From: Serratia nevei
Lineage (GTDB): Bacteria; Pseudomonadota; Gammaproteobacteria; Enterobacterales; Enterobacteriaceae
Length of the DNA stretch: 64,000 nt
Reading direction: 5' to 3'
Assembly (NCBI RefSeq): GCF_024160145.1
Contig: NZ_JAMYWQ010000008.1
Location: 62,001-126,000 of the forward strand
Numbering within the stretch: position 1 is the stretch's first letter; each line of letters starts with the position of its first letter. The position numbers and the translations under genes are program-made. Below the pieces are notes generated by a model. It was not told the origin of the DNA. It ran no database searches and worked only from the letters and a program-made list of their open reading frames with translations. This document shows, one piece after another, positions 19,089 to 27,596 of the stretch.

Positions 19089-19850
19089 CTAATTTCCAAT
19101 GAAGATATTCTCTCTATGAAAAGCAAGATGAGCTTTATCTGGAGAATGATTTATAGGCGTGCTAATTATTTCACCCTCATATATCTCGAAGTTTTCCACA
19201 TAGATACTGCTTTTCAATAGCTTGATTTTATTTGATAGTACCAGTCTCAAGTCTTCGTCGAAAGTGATTAGCCCACGGTCAAAAGCCTTGTCATGCAGGC
19301 TGGACAGGCACAATCCGTTACTAGGGTTAAGGCGTTGTTCGATTGAGTGGCTCCAAGGCAGGATATGGCTAGCAACGAGTAATGCTGGTTCTTCTAATCC
19401 GGTTATGCAGCAACGATATTCGTAAGCTTCCAATACATTTTTGCGAAACAGGTTTTGGTCTACACGTGTTTTGACTGTAGAGAACTTATCTCTGCCACTG
19501 AAATCTTTTGGCTCTTCATCAAAATCAGGTGCGGCTGGTTTCTCCAAGTGTTCCATTGCCGTTTGGCATTGCTGATTAAACAAATCCATATCTTGGCTCA
19601 TTTCTTTCCACAGCTCGCGATCGGCATTGGAAGCGCCTTTCAAACCGCTTCGACCAGATTCGATAATGTATGGATCCAAACTAGCGAGGTTAACCAGTTT
19701 CATGGCTAACGCCGACGGCGTACGGTCAATCAATTTTGCATAGTGGATTATTTCGGGATTTCTCGAATGAAGTTTGCCAAACGGTATTTGGCTGTACAGA
19801 GTGAAAGCGATCAGTAATTCTTCTCTAGTCCAAAGTTTTGCAGCAGCCAT
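19089..19850 (-). CDS. HNH endonuclease
   Basis: A 253-residue protein. The C-terminal half has an HNH_2-type nuclease domain: CCITGLEEPALLVASHILPWS (Cys147/148, His162), then LNPSNGLCLSSLHDKAFDRG with Asn178 and His186. The N-terminal ~60 residues (LWTREELLIAFTLYSQIPFG...) form a domain often found before such nucleases and probably assist DNA binding. It would cleave DNA with a single metal ion. It lies just outside the putative island boundary, on the opposite strand to the methylase operon, and has intermediate base composition. It may be a stand-alone restriction or mobile nuclease. Partnership with the methylase cannot be shown. Confidence 0.85.
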   Translation of the reverse strand: MAAAKLWTREELLIAFTLYSQIPFGKLHSRNPEIIHYAKLIDRTPSALAMKLVNLASLDPYIIESGRSGLKGASNADRELWKEMSQDMDLFNQQCQTAMEHLEKPAAPDFDEEPKDFSGRDKFSTVKTRVDQNLFRKNVLEAYEYRCCITGLEEPALLVASHILPWSHSIEQRLNPSNGLCLSSLHDKAFDRGLITFDEDLRLVLSNKIKLLKSSIYVENFEIYEGEIISTPINHSPDKAHLAFHRENIFIGN

Positions 19851-20018
19851 ACATCCATACCCAGCAGTTAACTCATCGATTTACCGAATGCGTTAACTAT
19901 GCCAGGTAGGGGAGGAAATGCCTACCTTGATGAATGCTTTTGTTGTGATATGTCAGTCAGATCTATTGGAAATTGTGGGTGGGAAGGGCGATGAGCATCG
20001 CCCTGATTGCCATTTACG

Positions 20019-20327
20019 TTAGCCGCAGGCTTCCATCTCCCGCAGTGCCCGCCCATAAAGGTTACACAGCGCAGGAACCAGATGCGCCGTAGCGTTGAGG
20101 TAGCGATTCATCTGCTCCCAGCCTTCGGTATCCAGCTGTGGGTGCTTTTGCAGTAAATGGCCGAATAGCATCAGGCCGTGGCACAAACCTTCCGCCTGTT
20201 CAGCAGAGAGTGCGGCCAGGTCTAAAAGTTCTGAAGGGTTAAAAGCGCTGAGATCGAGGTGGTTAAACAGTTGGCGGTAGAGGGTGAGGGTGCTTGCAAC
20301 GGATTCTGTAGTGGGAACCTTTGTCAT
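20019..20327 (-). CDS. Small hypothetical helical protein
   Basis: A 102-residue, mostly alpha-helical, cytoplasmic-looking protein (MTKVPTTESVASTLTLYRQLF...) without recognised motifs. ATG 20327 was chosen over a longer in-frame start because GGAG lies 9 nt upstream. Immediately upstream, on the same strand, is a compact structured RNA resembling prophage C4 antisense RNA. The gene therefore probably belongs to a prophage or plasmid-derived regulatory module. Function unknown. Confidence 0.6.
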   Translation of the reverse strand: MTKVPTTESVASTLTLYRQLFNHLDLSAFNPSELLDLAALSAEQAEGLCHGLMLFGHLLQKHPQLDTEGWEQMNRYLNATAHLVPALCNLYGRALREMEACG

Positions 20328-20368
20328 GGGTGCATCTCCGTATGTCATTGATTAATGACTATCACCAG

Positions 20369-20461
20369 AGACGCTAAACTCGGGTGGTAGCCCAGACGGG
20401 GTTAGCGTCACCGGGACATACGAACCGGCGCTTCTTGCGAAGCCCCCGCCTGAGCCACCAT
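20369..20461 (-). ncRNA. Structured RNA, C4 antisense RNA-like
   Basis: The segment folds into at least two elements on the minus strand. An outer stem pairs ACGCTAA with TTAGCGT (20402-20408 and 20371-20377) around a GGGCTACCACCC-rich interior, and a second stem is GCTTC-gcaa-GAAGC (20431-20444) inside a GC-rich block. The string GCCGGTTCGTATGTCCCGG and the GGGCTACC element resemble what I recall of C4 antisense RNAs of P1/P7-like and enterobacterial prophages. It lies about 40 bp before the start of the downstream small gene. The structure is visible; the family name is from memory. Confidence 0.45.
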
Positions 20462-20861
20462 TATTTGGAGTGAACTAAAGCTGCTGCATTATTACATAAT
20501 ACAGCGGTAGTATGTCAGATTCGGAACGCTAACTCCGGCTGCGGATTTTTCCGCAGCGGAAAAACTATAGCGTTATCAGCAAAGGGAAAAAATAAGCTGT
20601 ATAGAATTACAGTTTATTTACTTTTAGGATTGGAATGCATCTCGCAATTTGCCATTCTCTCGGCATTAAATGATTAGTCATAAATCCATAGGCGATATTT
20701 ATTAGTTAAAGCTAATAAAATGGAATGTGATGGCAGTAGGTTTATTATCGTAAGAAAAAACAAGCAGGAAACACACTACGGCTAATGCCACTCCCTCCAC
20801 CCCGTTAGCACCATAAGCCCATAAAGGAGCCCACCCACAGGCCCCAATATCTAAACCCTGC
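20462..20861. other. AT-rich gap before yjiA
   Basis: About 400 bp without a supportable gene. A low-quality open frame near 20,702-20,947 overlaps the end of yjiA and has no family-like sequence. I see no hairpin strong enough to call a yjiA terminator. The low GC suggests the foreign segment ends close to the yjiA stop. Confidence 0.4.
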
Positions 20862-21824
20862 TTACCCCAACCCCCCAATCCTTCCCCGAATCTCCTCCTC
20901 CGGCAGGTCCACACCAATAAATACCAAGGTGCTCCGGCGTTCCTCACCAGGCAGCCACTCCCGATCCCAGTCGGCGTTATACAGGCGCTGCACGCCCTGG
21001 AACAGCAGGCGGCGCGGCTCGTTTTCGATAGACAGAATGCCTTTGTAGCGCAGCAGGTTGTCGGCGTATTCCAGCAGCAGGCCTTCCATCACGTCGGAGA
21101 TTTGCATCAGCGGCAGCGGGCGCTCCAGCGTCACTACGATCGAGCGGATGTCGCTCTGCGGCTGCGGGATGCGGCGGAACAGCGGGGCGGGCGGCGTCAG
21201 GTTGAGCTTGTCGTTCAGCGTAAAGCCTTCGATGTCGAACAGCACGCTCAGATCGATATCGCCGTGTGTCACCTTGTAGACCGGCGCGCGGGCGTTCATC
21301 CGCTGCAGCCGCTGGATCAGCGCCTCGCAGTCCGGCGCCACGTCGGTTTTGGTCAGCAGGAGGCGGTCGGCGTAGCCCACCTGCGCCTGGGCGATGCTGA
21401 ACTGGCTCAGCTGCTGGTCGGCGTGCGCCGCGTCCACCAGGGTGATGATACCGTCCAGCAGGAAGCGCTCGCACAGGATCTCGTGCGAGAAAAAGGTCTG
21501 GGTAATCGGGCCGGGATCGGCCATGCCGGTGCATTCGATGATCAGCCGATCGAACACCAGCTGGCCGCTGTCGACGCCGTCCAGCAGATCCAGCAGCGCG
21601 TCCGCCAGTTCGTTGGATTTGCTGCAGCAGATGCAGCCGTTACTCAACGTGGTGATGCGGCTGGCGCGATCGCCGATCAGCGCGTCGTCGATCGGCACTT
21701 CGCCGAACTCGTTCTCGATGACCGCGATTTTATAGCCGTGTTCGGCGTTCAGGATGTGGCGCAGCAGGGTGGTTTTGCCGGCGCCCAAAAAGCCGGTCAG
21801 GATGGTGACTGCAATGGGTTTCAT
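20862..21824 (-). CDS. yjiA: COG0523/CobW-family GTPase YjiA
   Basis: A 320-residue G3E GTPase, close in length to E. coli YjiA (318). Motifs: Walker A GFLGAGKTTLL (11-21), ENEFGEV, the metal-binding SNGCICC, ECTGMADPGP and LTKTD for guanine recognition. Members of this family bind zinc or other metals and act in metal insertion or homeostasis. ATG 21824 is preceded by AAGGA. It is the distal gene of the btsT-yjiX-yjiA cluster, the same set as in E. coli. Confidence 0.94.
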   Translation of the reverse strand: MKPIAVTILTGFLGAGKTTLLRHILNAEHGYKIAVIENEFGEVPIDDALIGDRASRITTLSNGCICCSKSNELADALLDLLDGVDSGQLVFDRLIIECTGMADPGPITQTFFSHEILCERFLLDGIITLVDAAHADQQLSQFSIAQAQVGYADRLLLTKTDVAPDCEALIQRLQRMNARAPVYKVTHGDIDLSVLFDIEGFTLNDKLNLTPPAPLFRRIPQPQSDIRSIVVTLERPLPLMQISDVMEGLLLEYADNLLRYKGILSIENEPRRLLFQGVQRLYNADWDREWLPGEERRSTLVFIGVDLPEEEIRGRIGGLG

Positions 21825-21845
21825 ACGGGTCCTTGTGACTGCGGG

Positions 21846-22049
21846 TTAACAGCAGCGCATGCCGCCTTTGCCGTCGCCGCCGTAGCGCGCTTGCTGGCGC
21901 TCGCGGAAAAATTCTTTATAGGTCATCACCGGCTTGTCCGGGTGGTTGTCTTTCATGTGCTGGACGTAGGTATCGTAGTCAGGCACGCCCACCAACATGC
22001 GCGCCGCCTGCCCGAGGTACTTCCCCGCCTGGCCGAGATTTCCGAACAT
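21846..22049 (-). CDS. yjiX: YbdD/YjiX family small protein
   Basis: A 67-residue protein starting [32 protein letters not shown], containing [22 protein letters not shown] and ending GGMRCC. This is the small protein routinely encoded next to CstA/BtsT carbon-starvation transporters (YbdD beside CstA, YjiX beside BtsT). It probably modulates the transporter. Lies 21 bp before yjiA; an ERIC element separates it from btsT. Confidence 0.93.
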   Translation of the reverse strand: MFGNLGQAGKYLGQAARMLVGVPDYDTYVQHMKDNHPDKPVMTYKEFFRERQQARYGGDGKGGMRCC

Positions 22050-22065
22050 AGTTTCTTACTCCCAA

Positions 22066-22200
22066 ATACCCTGCTTACCCTTCGTCTTTCGAACCGCAGC
22101 GGTGTTGGCTGCACTCCCGAACCCCAGTCACTTACTTGAGTAAGCTCCTGGGGATTCGCTCACTTGCCGCCTTGCTGCGGCCCGAAATCCTTTGGGTACC
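22066..22200. repeat. ERIC element (copy 1)
   Basis: Contains the ERIC core: CCAGTCACTTACTTGAGTAA followed by GCTCCTGGGGATTCGCTCAC, closely matching the enterobacterial repetitive intergenic consensus, with imperfect terminal inverted repeats. It lies between btsT and yjiX and would form a long hairpin in the transcript. Confidence 0.9.
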
Positions 22201-22263
22201 GGTTAGCTTTCATGTCGGTACTGCATAACTGATTTCATTATGCAGGGTATCCGTTAAATCACA

Positions 22264-24444
22264 TCAATGCTGGGTCGAAACTTTGACCTCCCCCTCAGTT
22301 ACGCCGTCGGCGGGCGCGGCCTGCGGCACCGGCACGTAAGGCGTTTCCTGATCGGTGCGTTTCGGGTTTTTGTGCGCCGCCAGCGCGGTTTTCACCCCGT
22401 AGAAGATGATGCTGTACACCACCAGCAGGAACAGAATACTCAGCCCGGCGTTGGTGTAGTTGTTCACCACGATGTGGTTCATGTTGGCGATCTGCTGGGC
22501 GCTCAGCTCGGCGCCGCCTTCGGCGATCTTGCGCTTGTACTCGCCGGCCAGGAAGAAGAAGCCTTCCAGCTGTGGGTTGTCGCTGAACAGCTTCAGGCCC
22601 AGCGCGTAGGTGGTGCAGATCAGCAGCCACACCGCCGGCAGCACGGTCACCCAGATGTATTGGGTGCGCTTCATCTTAATCAGCACCACGGTGCCCAGCA
22701 CCAGCGCCACGGCGGCCAGCATCTGGTTGGAGATGCCGAACAGCGGCCACAGGCTCTTCACGCCGCCGAGCGGATCCACCACGCCCTGATACAGCAGGTA
22801 GCCCCACAGCCCGACGCAGCCGGCGGTGCCGATGATGCCGGCCACCAGCGAGTCGGTTTTCTTCAGGAACGGCACGAAGTTGCCCAGCAGATCCTGCAGC
22901 ATAAAGCGGCCGGAGCGGGTGCCGGCGTCCAGTGCGGTCAGGATGAACAGCGCCTCAAACAGAATGCCGAAGTGGTACCAGAAGCCCATGTTGGCGCCCG
23001 GAATGATCTGGTGGAACACGTGGGCGATGCCCACCGCCAGCGTTGGCGCGCCGCCGGCGCGGTTCAGCACCGAAGGTTCGCCGATGTCGGTGGCGGTCTG
23101 CAGGATCTGTTCCGGGCTGATGACGAAGCCCCAGGAGCTGACCGCCGCCGCCGCATGCACGGTCACGTCCTTCAGCGAAGCCATGATCATCGGCGCGTCT
23201 TCGGTGCCCAGGCGGTGCAGATCCGGCATGGTGATGCCCAGCGCCGCCGGCGGGGTGTTCATGGCGAAGTACAGGCCCGGCTCGATAATGGAAGCCGCCA
23301 CCAGCGCCATGATGGCGACGAAGGACTCCATCAGCATCGCGCCGTAGCCGATAAAGCGCGCGTCGGTCTCATTGGCCAACAGCTTCGGCGTGGTGCCGGA
23401 GGCGATCAGCGCATGGAAGCCGGAGACCGCGCCGCAGGCGATGGTAATGAACAGGAACGGGAACAGGGTGCCTTTCCACACCGGGCCGGTGCCGTCGACG
23501 AACTGGGTGACCGCCGGCATTTTCAGCTCAGGGTTGAGGATCACGATGCCGATCGCCAGCCCGACGATCACGCCGATTTTCAGGAAGGTCGCCAGGTAGT
23601 CGCGCGGCGCCAGGATCAGCCACACCGGCAGCAGGGCGGAGACGAACGCGTAGCCGATCAGCGTGAAGGTGATGGTGGTGTCTTTAAAGGTCAGCGCCGG
23701 GCCCCAGTACGGGTCGTGCGCCACCACGCCGCCGAACCAGATGGCGGCCACCAGCAGCACGATGCCGATGATTGATACTTCACCCACGCGGCCGGGGCGC
23801 AGATAGCGCATGTAGATGCCCATAAACAGCGCGATCGGCACGGTGGAGCAGACGGTGAACACGCCCCACGGGCTTTCCGCCAGCGCTTTCACCACGATCA
23901 GTGCCAGCACCGCCAGGATGATGATCATGATCAGGAAGCAGCCGAACAGCGCGATGGTGCCCGGTATCGGCCCCATCTCTTTTTTGATGATCTCACCGAG
24001 CGAGGCGCCGTTGCGGCGCGAGGAGATGAACAGCACCATAAAGTCCTGCACTGCCCCCGCCAGCACCACGCCGCCCAGCAGCCACAGCGTGCCGGGCAGG
24101 TAGCCGACCTGCGCGGCCAGCACCGGCCCCACCAGCGGCCCGGCGCCGGCGATGGCGGCGAAGTGGTGGCCGAACAGCACGTTCTTGTTGGTCGGCACGT
24201 AGTTCAGGCCGTCGTTGTTGACCACCGCCGGGGTGGCGCGGCCGGCGTCCAGTTTCATCACCTTGGTGGCGATGTACAGGCTGTAGTAGCGGTAGGCCAC
24301 CAGATACACCGCCACCGAAGCGACGACGATCCACAGCGCGCTGATGTGTTCGCCGCGGCGCAGCGCCACCACGCCAAGGCAGGCTGCGCCGAGTATCCCC
24401 AGCAGCATCCACGGAATGTGCTTTAAAATCCCCTCTCGTTTCAT
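22264..24444 (-). CDS. btsT: Pyruvate:H+ symporter BtsT (CstA family)
   Basis: A 726-residue polytopic inner-membrane protein of the CstA/BtsT family (E. coli BtsT, formerly YjiY, is about 716). Characteristic stretches: FGHHFAAIAGAGPLVGPVLAAQ (81 on), APRDYLATFLKIG, CGAVSGFHALIASGTTPK and WPLFGISNQMLAAVAL. It imports pyruvate with protons under nutrient limitation; in E. coli it is switched on by the BtsSR two-component system. The regulator genes are not in the window. ATG 24444 has AAGGA upstream. Gene order btsT-yjiX-yjiA supports the BtsT rather than CstA assignment. Confidence 0.92.
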   Translation of the reverse strand: MKREGILKHIPWMLLGILGAACLGVVALRRGEHISALWIVVASVAVYLVAYRYYSLYIATKVMKLDAGRATPAVVNNDGLNYVPTNKNVLFGHHFAAIAGAGPLVGPVLAAQVGYLPGTLWLLGGVVLAGAVQDFMVLFISSRRNGASLGEIIKKEMGPIPGTIALFGCFLIMIIILAVLALIVVKALAESPWGVFTVCSTVPIALFMGIYMRYLRPGRVGEVSIIGIVLLVAAIWFGGVVAHDPYWGPALTFKDTTITFTLIGYAFVSALLPVWLILAPRDYLATFLKIGVIVGLAIGIVILNPELKMPAVTQFVDGTGPVWKGTLFPFLFITIACGAVSGFHALIASGTTPKLLANETDARFIGYGAMLMESFVAIMALVAASIIEPGLYFAMNTPPAALGITMPDLHRLGTEDAPMIMASLKDVTVHAAAAVSSWGFVISPEQILQTATDIGEPSVLNRAGGAPTLAVGIAHVFHQIIPGANMGFWYHFGILFEALFILTALDAGTRSGRFMLQDLLGNFVPFLKKTDSLVAGIIGTAGCVGLWGYLLYQGVVDPLGGVKSLWPLFGISNQMLAAVALVLGTVVLIKMKRTQYIWVTVLPAVWLLICTTYALGLKLFSDNPQLEGFFFLAGEYKRKIAEGGAELSAQQIANMNHIVVNNYTNAGLSILFLLVVYSIIFYGVKTALAAHKNPKRTDQETPYVPVPQAAPADGVTEGEVKVSTQH

Positions 24445-24696
24445 GAGGTATCCTTAATTCCAGTCTGCAAAATATGAATGAACTCATCCGCTTGTAAGAG
24501 ATGTCAGAGTGGCGCGGTGAGCCGTAGCGTCTTTCCCGAGGTAAGGCGGGTTTAGGAACAGCTCATCATCGCCGGGGGTAAGGGGGGAAGACAGGCGTAT
24601 TTCGCTCAGCGGTCAGATTCGCCGGGTGAACGGTTGGATGGACGGGGTGAGCGGTTGGCGGCCTGAACCAGAGAGTCGGCCGCCGGTGGACTGCGG

Positions 24697-25386
24697 TCAA
24701 TAAACCTGCCTGCCGTTGATGCCGGCGGGGAAAATGCCGGTGGCGAAAATATGCCCGTTGGCCTGGATCTGATCGTCGGGCAGCATCTCCAGCGGGAACT
24801 CGGCCGCCAGGCAACTGAGAAAGGCGTTGCGATCGTCGGTGGTGGTAAAGCCGATCAGATCGTAGAACAGCAGAGAAGCGATCAGCTGGTGATGTTCCGG
24901 GATGCGCCGCAGCAGCGCCGCCGACGGGAACGGCAGGTGGAAGAAGAACGCGCAGGCGTTCAGCAGCCCCTGTTCCTTCAGCGCCTGGGCGCAGGGCAGC
25001 AGCTGGTAGTCGTCGATGCAGACGATGTCGTCGGGGCACAGGTGCTCGCAGGCAATATCGGCAAACCGGCGGTTCAGTTGCCGGTAGGCGCGGTAGTTTT
25101 CCGGCGTGAAGTGCGCCTTCTCCGGCTGGTTGTGGAACACCGGCCACAGGCCGTCGTGGTAGTAGCCCTGATAGTGGCGGCGAAACTCCTCGATCGACAG
25201 CGGGAAGGTCACCTGATCGTAACCGGCGCGTTGGCGGCAGCTGATCGGGCGCTGCGCGAAATTCTGCACGTCGCCGTTCCAGCCGAGCCACAGTCCCGGT
25301 TCGGCGTCGGCCGCCAGCGTCTGGCCGGCGCAGGCCAGATCCTTACCGTCGCACTGCTTGTTGGAAATCAGCACCAAACGAGACAT
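24697..25386 (-). CDS. Half-length OtsA-like (GT20) protein, N-terminal domain only
   Basis: A 229-residue protein that matches only the N-terminal Rossmann domain of trehalose-6-phosphate synthase (full OtsA is about 470 residues). Recognisable blocks: MSRLVLISNK, WLGWNGD, LWPVFHNQ, DDIVCIDDYQLLP, AFFFHLPFPS, YDLIGFTTTDDRNAFLSCL. It ends at FATGIFPAGINGRQVY, exactly where the first domain of OtsA finishes, with a normal stop. No donor-binding domain follows in any frame. Key positions differ: SNK replaces SNR, and DDYQLL replaces HDYHLL. Standard trehalose-phosphate synthesis is therefore unlikely. ATG 25386 has AAGGAGAC upstream. It follows the GNAT gene by 13 bp on the same strand. Confidence 0.8.
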   Translation of the reverse strand: MSRLVLISNKQCDGKDLACAGQTLAADAEPGLWLGWNGDVQNFAQRPISCRQRAGYDQVTFPLSIEEFRRHYQGYYHDGLWPVFHNQPEKAHFTPENYRAYRQLNRRFADIACEHLCPDDIVCIDDYQLLPCAQALKEQGLLNACAFFFHLPFPSAALLRRIPEHHQLIASLLFYDLIGFTTTDDRNAFLSCLAAEFPLEMLPDDQIQANGHIFATGIFPAGINGRQVY

Positions 25387-25399
25387 GGGGGTCTCCTTA

Positions 25400-25810
25400 T
25401 CAGTGAAGGGCGCGCAGGGCGTGCGCCGAACCATCGGCGCGCCAGGGCGCTTGCAGCGCGGGCAGCGTGACGCGCAGGCCGCGCAAGGCCGGATGCGCCA
25501 GGCAGCAGCGCGTCAGCCAGCTTCCCAGCCCGACGCCGCGGTATTCGGCGCTGACGAACAGTTCACTCACTGACGCGAAGGTGGCGTAATCGGTCACCAT
25601 GCGGGCGAAACCGAGCAGGTGGCGCTTGCGGTACAGCCCGAAGCACAGGCCGTGGTGCACCAGGCGCTCGGCCGCCGCCCGATCCGGCAGGCTGAGGAAA
25701 CGCTGGAGCGCCTCGATATCCAACAACTGCCGATCGGTGCTGATATGAAAAACGCCTTTGCGCCAGCAGAGCAGCGGCTGCACGGGCGCCCGTTGCGGTT
25801 GCATATTCAT
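25400..25810 (-). CDS. GNAT-family N-acetyltransferase
   Basis: A 136-residue acetyltransferase. The acetyl-CoA binding motif A is SELFVSAEYRGVGLGSWLTR (RxxGxG-type), preceded by GFARMVTDYATFA. Acceptor unknown. ATG 25810 (MNMQPQ) is preceded by AAGGA at 6-8 nt; a second ATG at 25804 is possible. It sits between a glutamine-synthetase-like gene 28 bp upstream and the half-OtsA gene 13 bp downstream, so the three form one minus-strand operon. Confidence 0.83.
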   Translation of the reverse strand: MNMQPQRAPVQPLLCWRKGVFHISTDRQLLDIEALQRFLSLPDRAAAERLVHHGLCFGLYRKRHLLGFARMVTDYATFASVSELFVSAEYRGVGLGSWLTRCCLAHPALRGLRVTLPALQAPWRADGSAHALRALH

Positions 25811-25838
25811 GATTATCCTTAGGTTAATGAACCGGGGG

Positions 25839-27209
25839 TTACAGCATCCAGCCGAGTTCGGCGGCGGTGACCTGTTCCTCGAAGCGGCGCAGTTCGGCGC
25901 TTTTACAGGTGTGCCACAGGGTGCAGAACGCCGGGCCGAGCAGCTCACGCAGCGGATCGCTGTGGCGGAACAGCGCCAGTGCCTCCTGTTGGCCGAGCGG
26001 CAAGGGCGCGGCGTTGTCGCTCTCGCAGCCGTTGGCGGCGGGCGGCAGCGGCTGCGGGTTTTCCAGCCCGTGCAGCAGGCCGCCGAGCATCACCGCCAGC
26101 GCCAGATAGGGGTTGGCGTCGGCGCCGGCCAGGCGGTATTCGATGCGCTGGTTGGCGCTGTCGGCGCAGGGCAGGCGCAGCGCCACCGTGCGGTTGTTGT
26201 GGCCCCAGGAGGCGCGCAGCGGCACGTGCATGCCAGGGCGGAAGCGGCGAAACGCGTTGATGTTGGGCGCCAGGATCGCCATCGACGCCGGCATCAGCGC
26301 CAGCATGCCCGCCATCGCCTGCTGCATGTTGTCGCTCAGTTCGCCCGGCGCGCCGGTCAGCAGATTCTCGCCGTGCTCGTTCTGCAGGCTGATGTGAAAA
26401 TGCAGCCCGCTGCCGGCGGCGTGGGCGCAGGGCTTGGCCATAAAGCAGGCGTGCTGGTGGTGTTGCTCGGCAATCTGCCGCGTTAGGCGTTTCAGCGCCA
26501 TGATCTGGTCGCAGGCTTCCAGCACGCGCCGGCTGTGATGCAGGTTCAGCTCGTACTGGCCGGAGGCGGCTTCGGCCACCACGCCGGTCAACGGCAGGGC
26601 TTGCAGGCGGGCGTGCCGTTCGATGTCGCTCAGCAGCGCATGGTGGCGCTCGGGCGCATCCACCGCGAAGCTCTGCGTCGGGCAGGCTTCCGCCTCGGCG
26701 GGGTGCTGCGGATCCTGCAGGTAGAACTCCAGTTCGGCCGCCACCACCGGGAAGCAGTTGCGCTCGTGCAGGCGCTTCAGCACCCGTTGCAGCACCACGC
26801 GCGGCTCCAGCTCGCAGGCGCCGCCGTCGGCGTTTTGCATCGTCAGCAGCAGCTGGGCGTGGCGTTCGGGATCGCGCGCGCAGGGGCGCAGCGTACCGGG
26901 CACCGGCAGGCACAGGCGGTCCGGTTCGCCCGCCCGCTGCCCCAGCCCGCTTTCTTCAATCACCCGGCCGTGCAGATCCAGGGCGTAGATCGACAGCGGA
27001 AAGTAGCAGCCTTTTTCCAGCCCAAAGGCTTCGGCGATCGGCAGCCGCTTGCCGCGCAGCTGGCCGTTCAGATCGTGCAGATAAATGTCCAGCTGTTCGG
27101 TCTGCGGATAGCGCTGCAGGTAGTGCTCCAGCTCTTTGTGGAAGGTGCGGGTCGTCGAAGCGGGCAGCTCCGCCAGCAGCGGATTGAAGCCGATGATATT
27201 AGAATGCAT
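25839..27209 (-). CDS. Glutamine synthetase-family gamma-glutamyl-amine ligase (PuuA-like)
   Basis: A 456-residue GS-fold ligase. It shows DIYLHDLNGQLRGKRLP, the ATP/metal motif AKPCAHAAGSGLHFHIS and SWGHNNRTVALRLP for glutamate binding. The sequence is closest to the PuuA type, which joins glutamate to putrescine or another amine using ATP. It is first in an operon with a GNAT and a half-OtsA protein instead of the usual puuDRCBE genes, so the substrate may differ. I therefore give no symbol. A 387-bp gap upstream separates it from the divergent XRE regulator. Confidence 0.85.
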   Translation of the reverse strand: MHSNIIGFNPLLAELPASTTRTFHKELEHYLQRYPQTEQLDIYLHDLNGQLRGKRLPIAEAFGLEKGCYFPLSIYALDLHGRVIEESGLGQRAGEPDRLCLPVPGTLRPCARDPERHAQLLLTMQNADGGACELEPRVVLQRVLKRLHERNCFPVVAAELEFYLQDPQHPAEAEACPTQSFAVDAPERHHALLSDIERHARLQALPLTGVVAEAASGQYELNLHHSRRVLEACDQIMALKRLTRQIAEQHHQHACFMAKPCAHAAGSGLHFHISLQNEHGENLLTGAPGELSDNMQQAMAGMLALMPASMAILAPNINAFRRFRPGMHVPLRASWGHNNRTVALRLPCADSANQRIEYRLAGADANPYLALAVMLGGLLHGLENPQPLPPAANGCESDNAAPLPLGQQEALALFRHSDPLRELLGPAFCTLWHTCKSAELRRFEEQVTAAELGWML

Positions 27210-27497
27210 GGCGTGCTCCAGAACGGCGACCGGTCACGGCCAGAGGCAGGGATAAACGCATGAGACAACTCTCTTGTGAAGCCATAGCGGCGATGTGAAA
27301 AGGGTATCTGTGGCGGCAAAAACTGTCTGTAAAAACGCCGTAACGTTAATGGGGCGTGGAATAAAAATGCCGTAAAGAGCGCGGCGGCGTTGGAGTGGGG
27401 AATAAAACGTCCGCATCCCCTGGCGAAGCCGCAAGACAATTCCCCCCTTCTTTTGCGAGCTGCCAGGCAAAACGCCAATGGCGGTCTGGATAAAATT
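27210..27497. other. Upstream region of the GS-like operon
   Basis: No gene is supportable here. Two similar A-rich stretches, AAAAACGCCGTAACGTTAA near 27,332 and AAAAATGCCGTAAAGAG near 27,364, share AAAAAnGCCGTAA and might be binding sites for a regulator of the GS-like operon. Confidence 0.35.
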
Positions 27498-27538
27498 ATA
27501 GATTCCGGTCTATCGGCTCTTCATAGATTGTAATCTAT
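27498..27538. promoter_or_regulatory. Two palindromic operators before the XRE gene
   Basis: ATAGATTCCGGTCTAT (27498-27513, imperfect) and ATAGATTGTAATCTAT (27523-27538, near-perfect with a two-base centre) share the half-site ATAGAtt. Their centres are 25 bp apart. They lie 60-100 bp before the XRE start, as expected for autoregulation. Confidence 0.6.
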
Positions 27539-27596
27539 AATCAGGCGATGCCATGTGGACGGTAATGACAACGAAAGAGTTTACAAGGAGTCACCC

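Noticed and set aside
12271-19850. Classical type II restriction-modification system (methylase plus HNH nuclease)
   Set aside because: The nuclease is on the opposite strand, beyond a terminator and the attachment-like repeat, while the methylase is translationally tied to two signalling-type genes.
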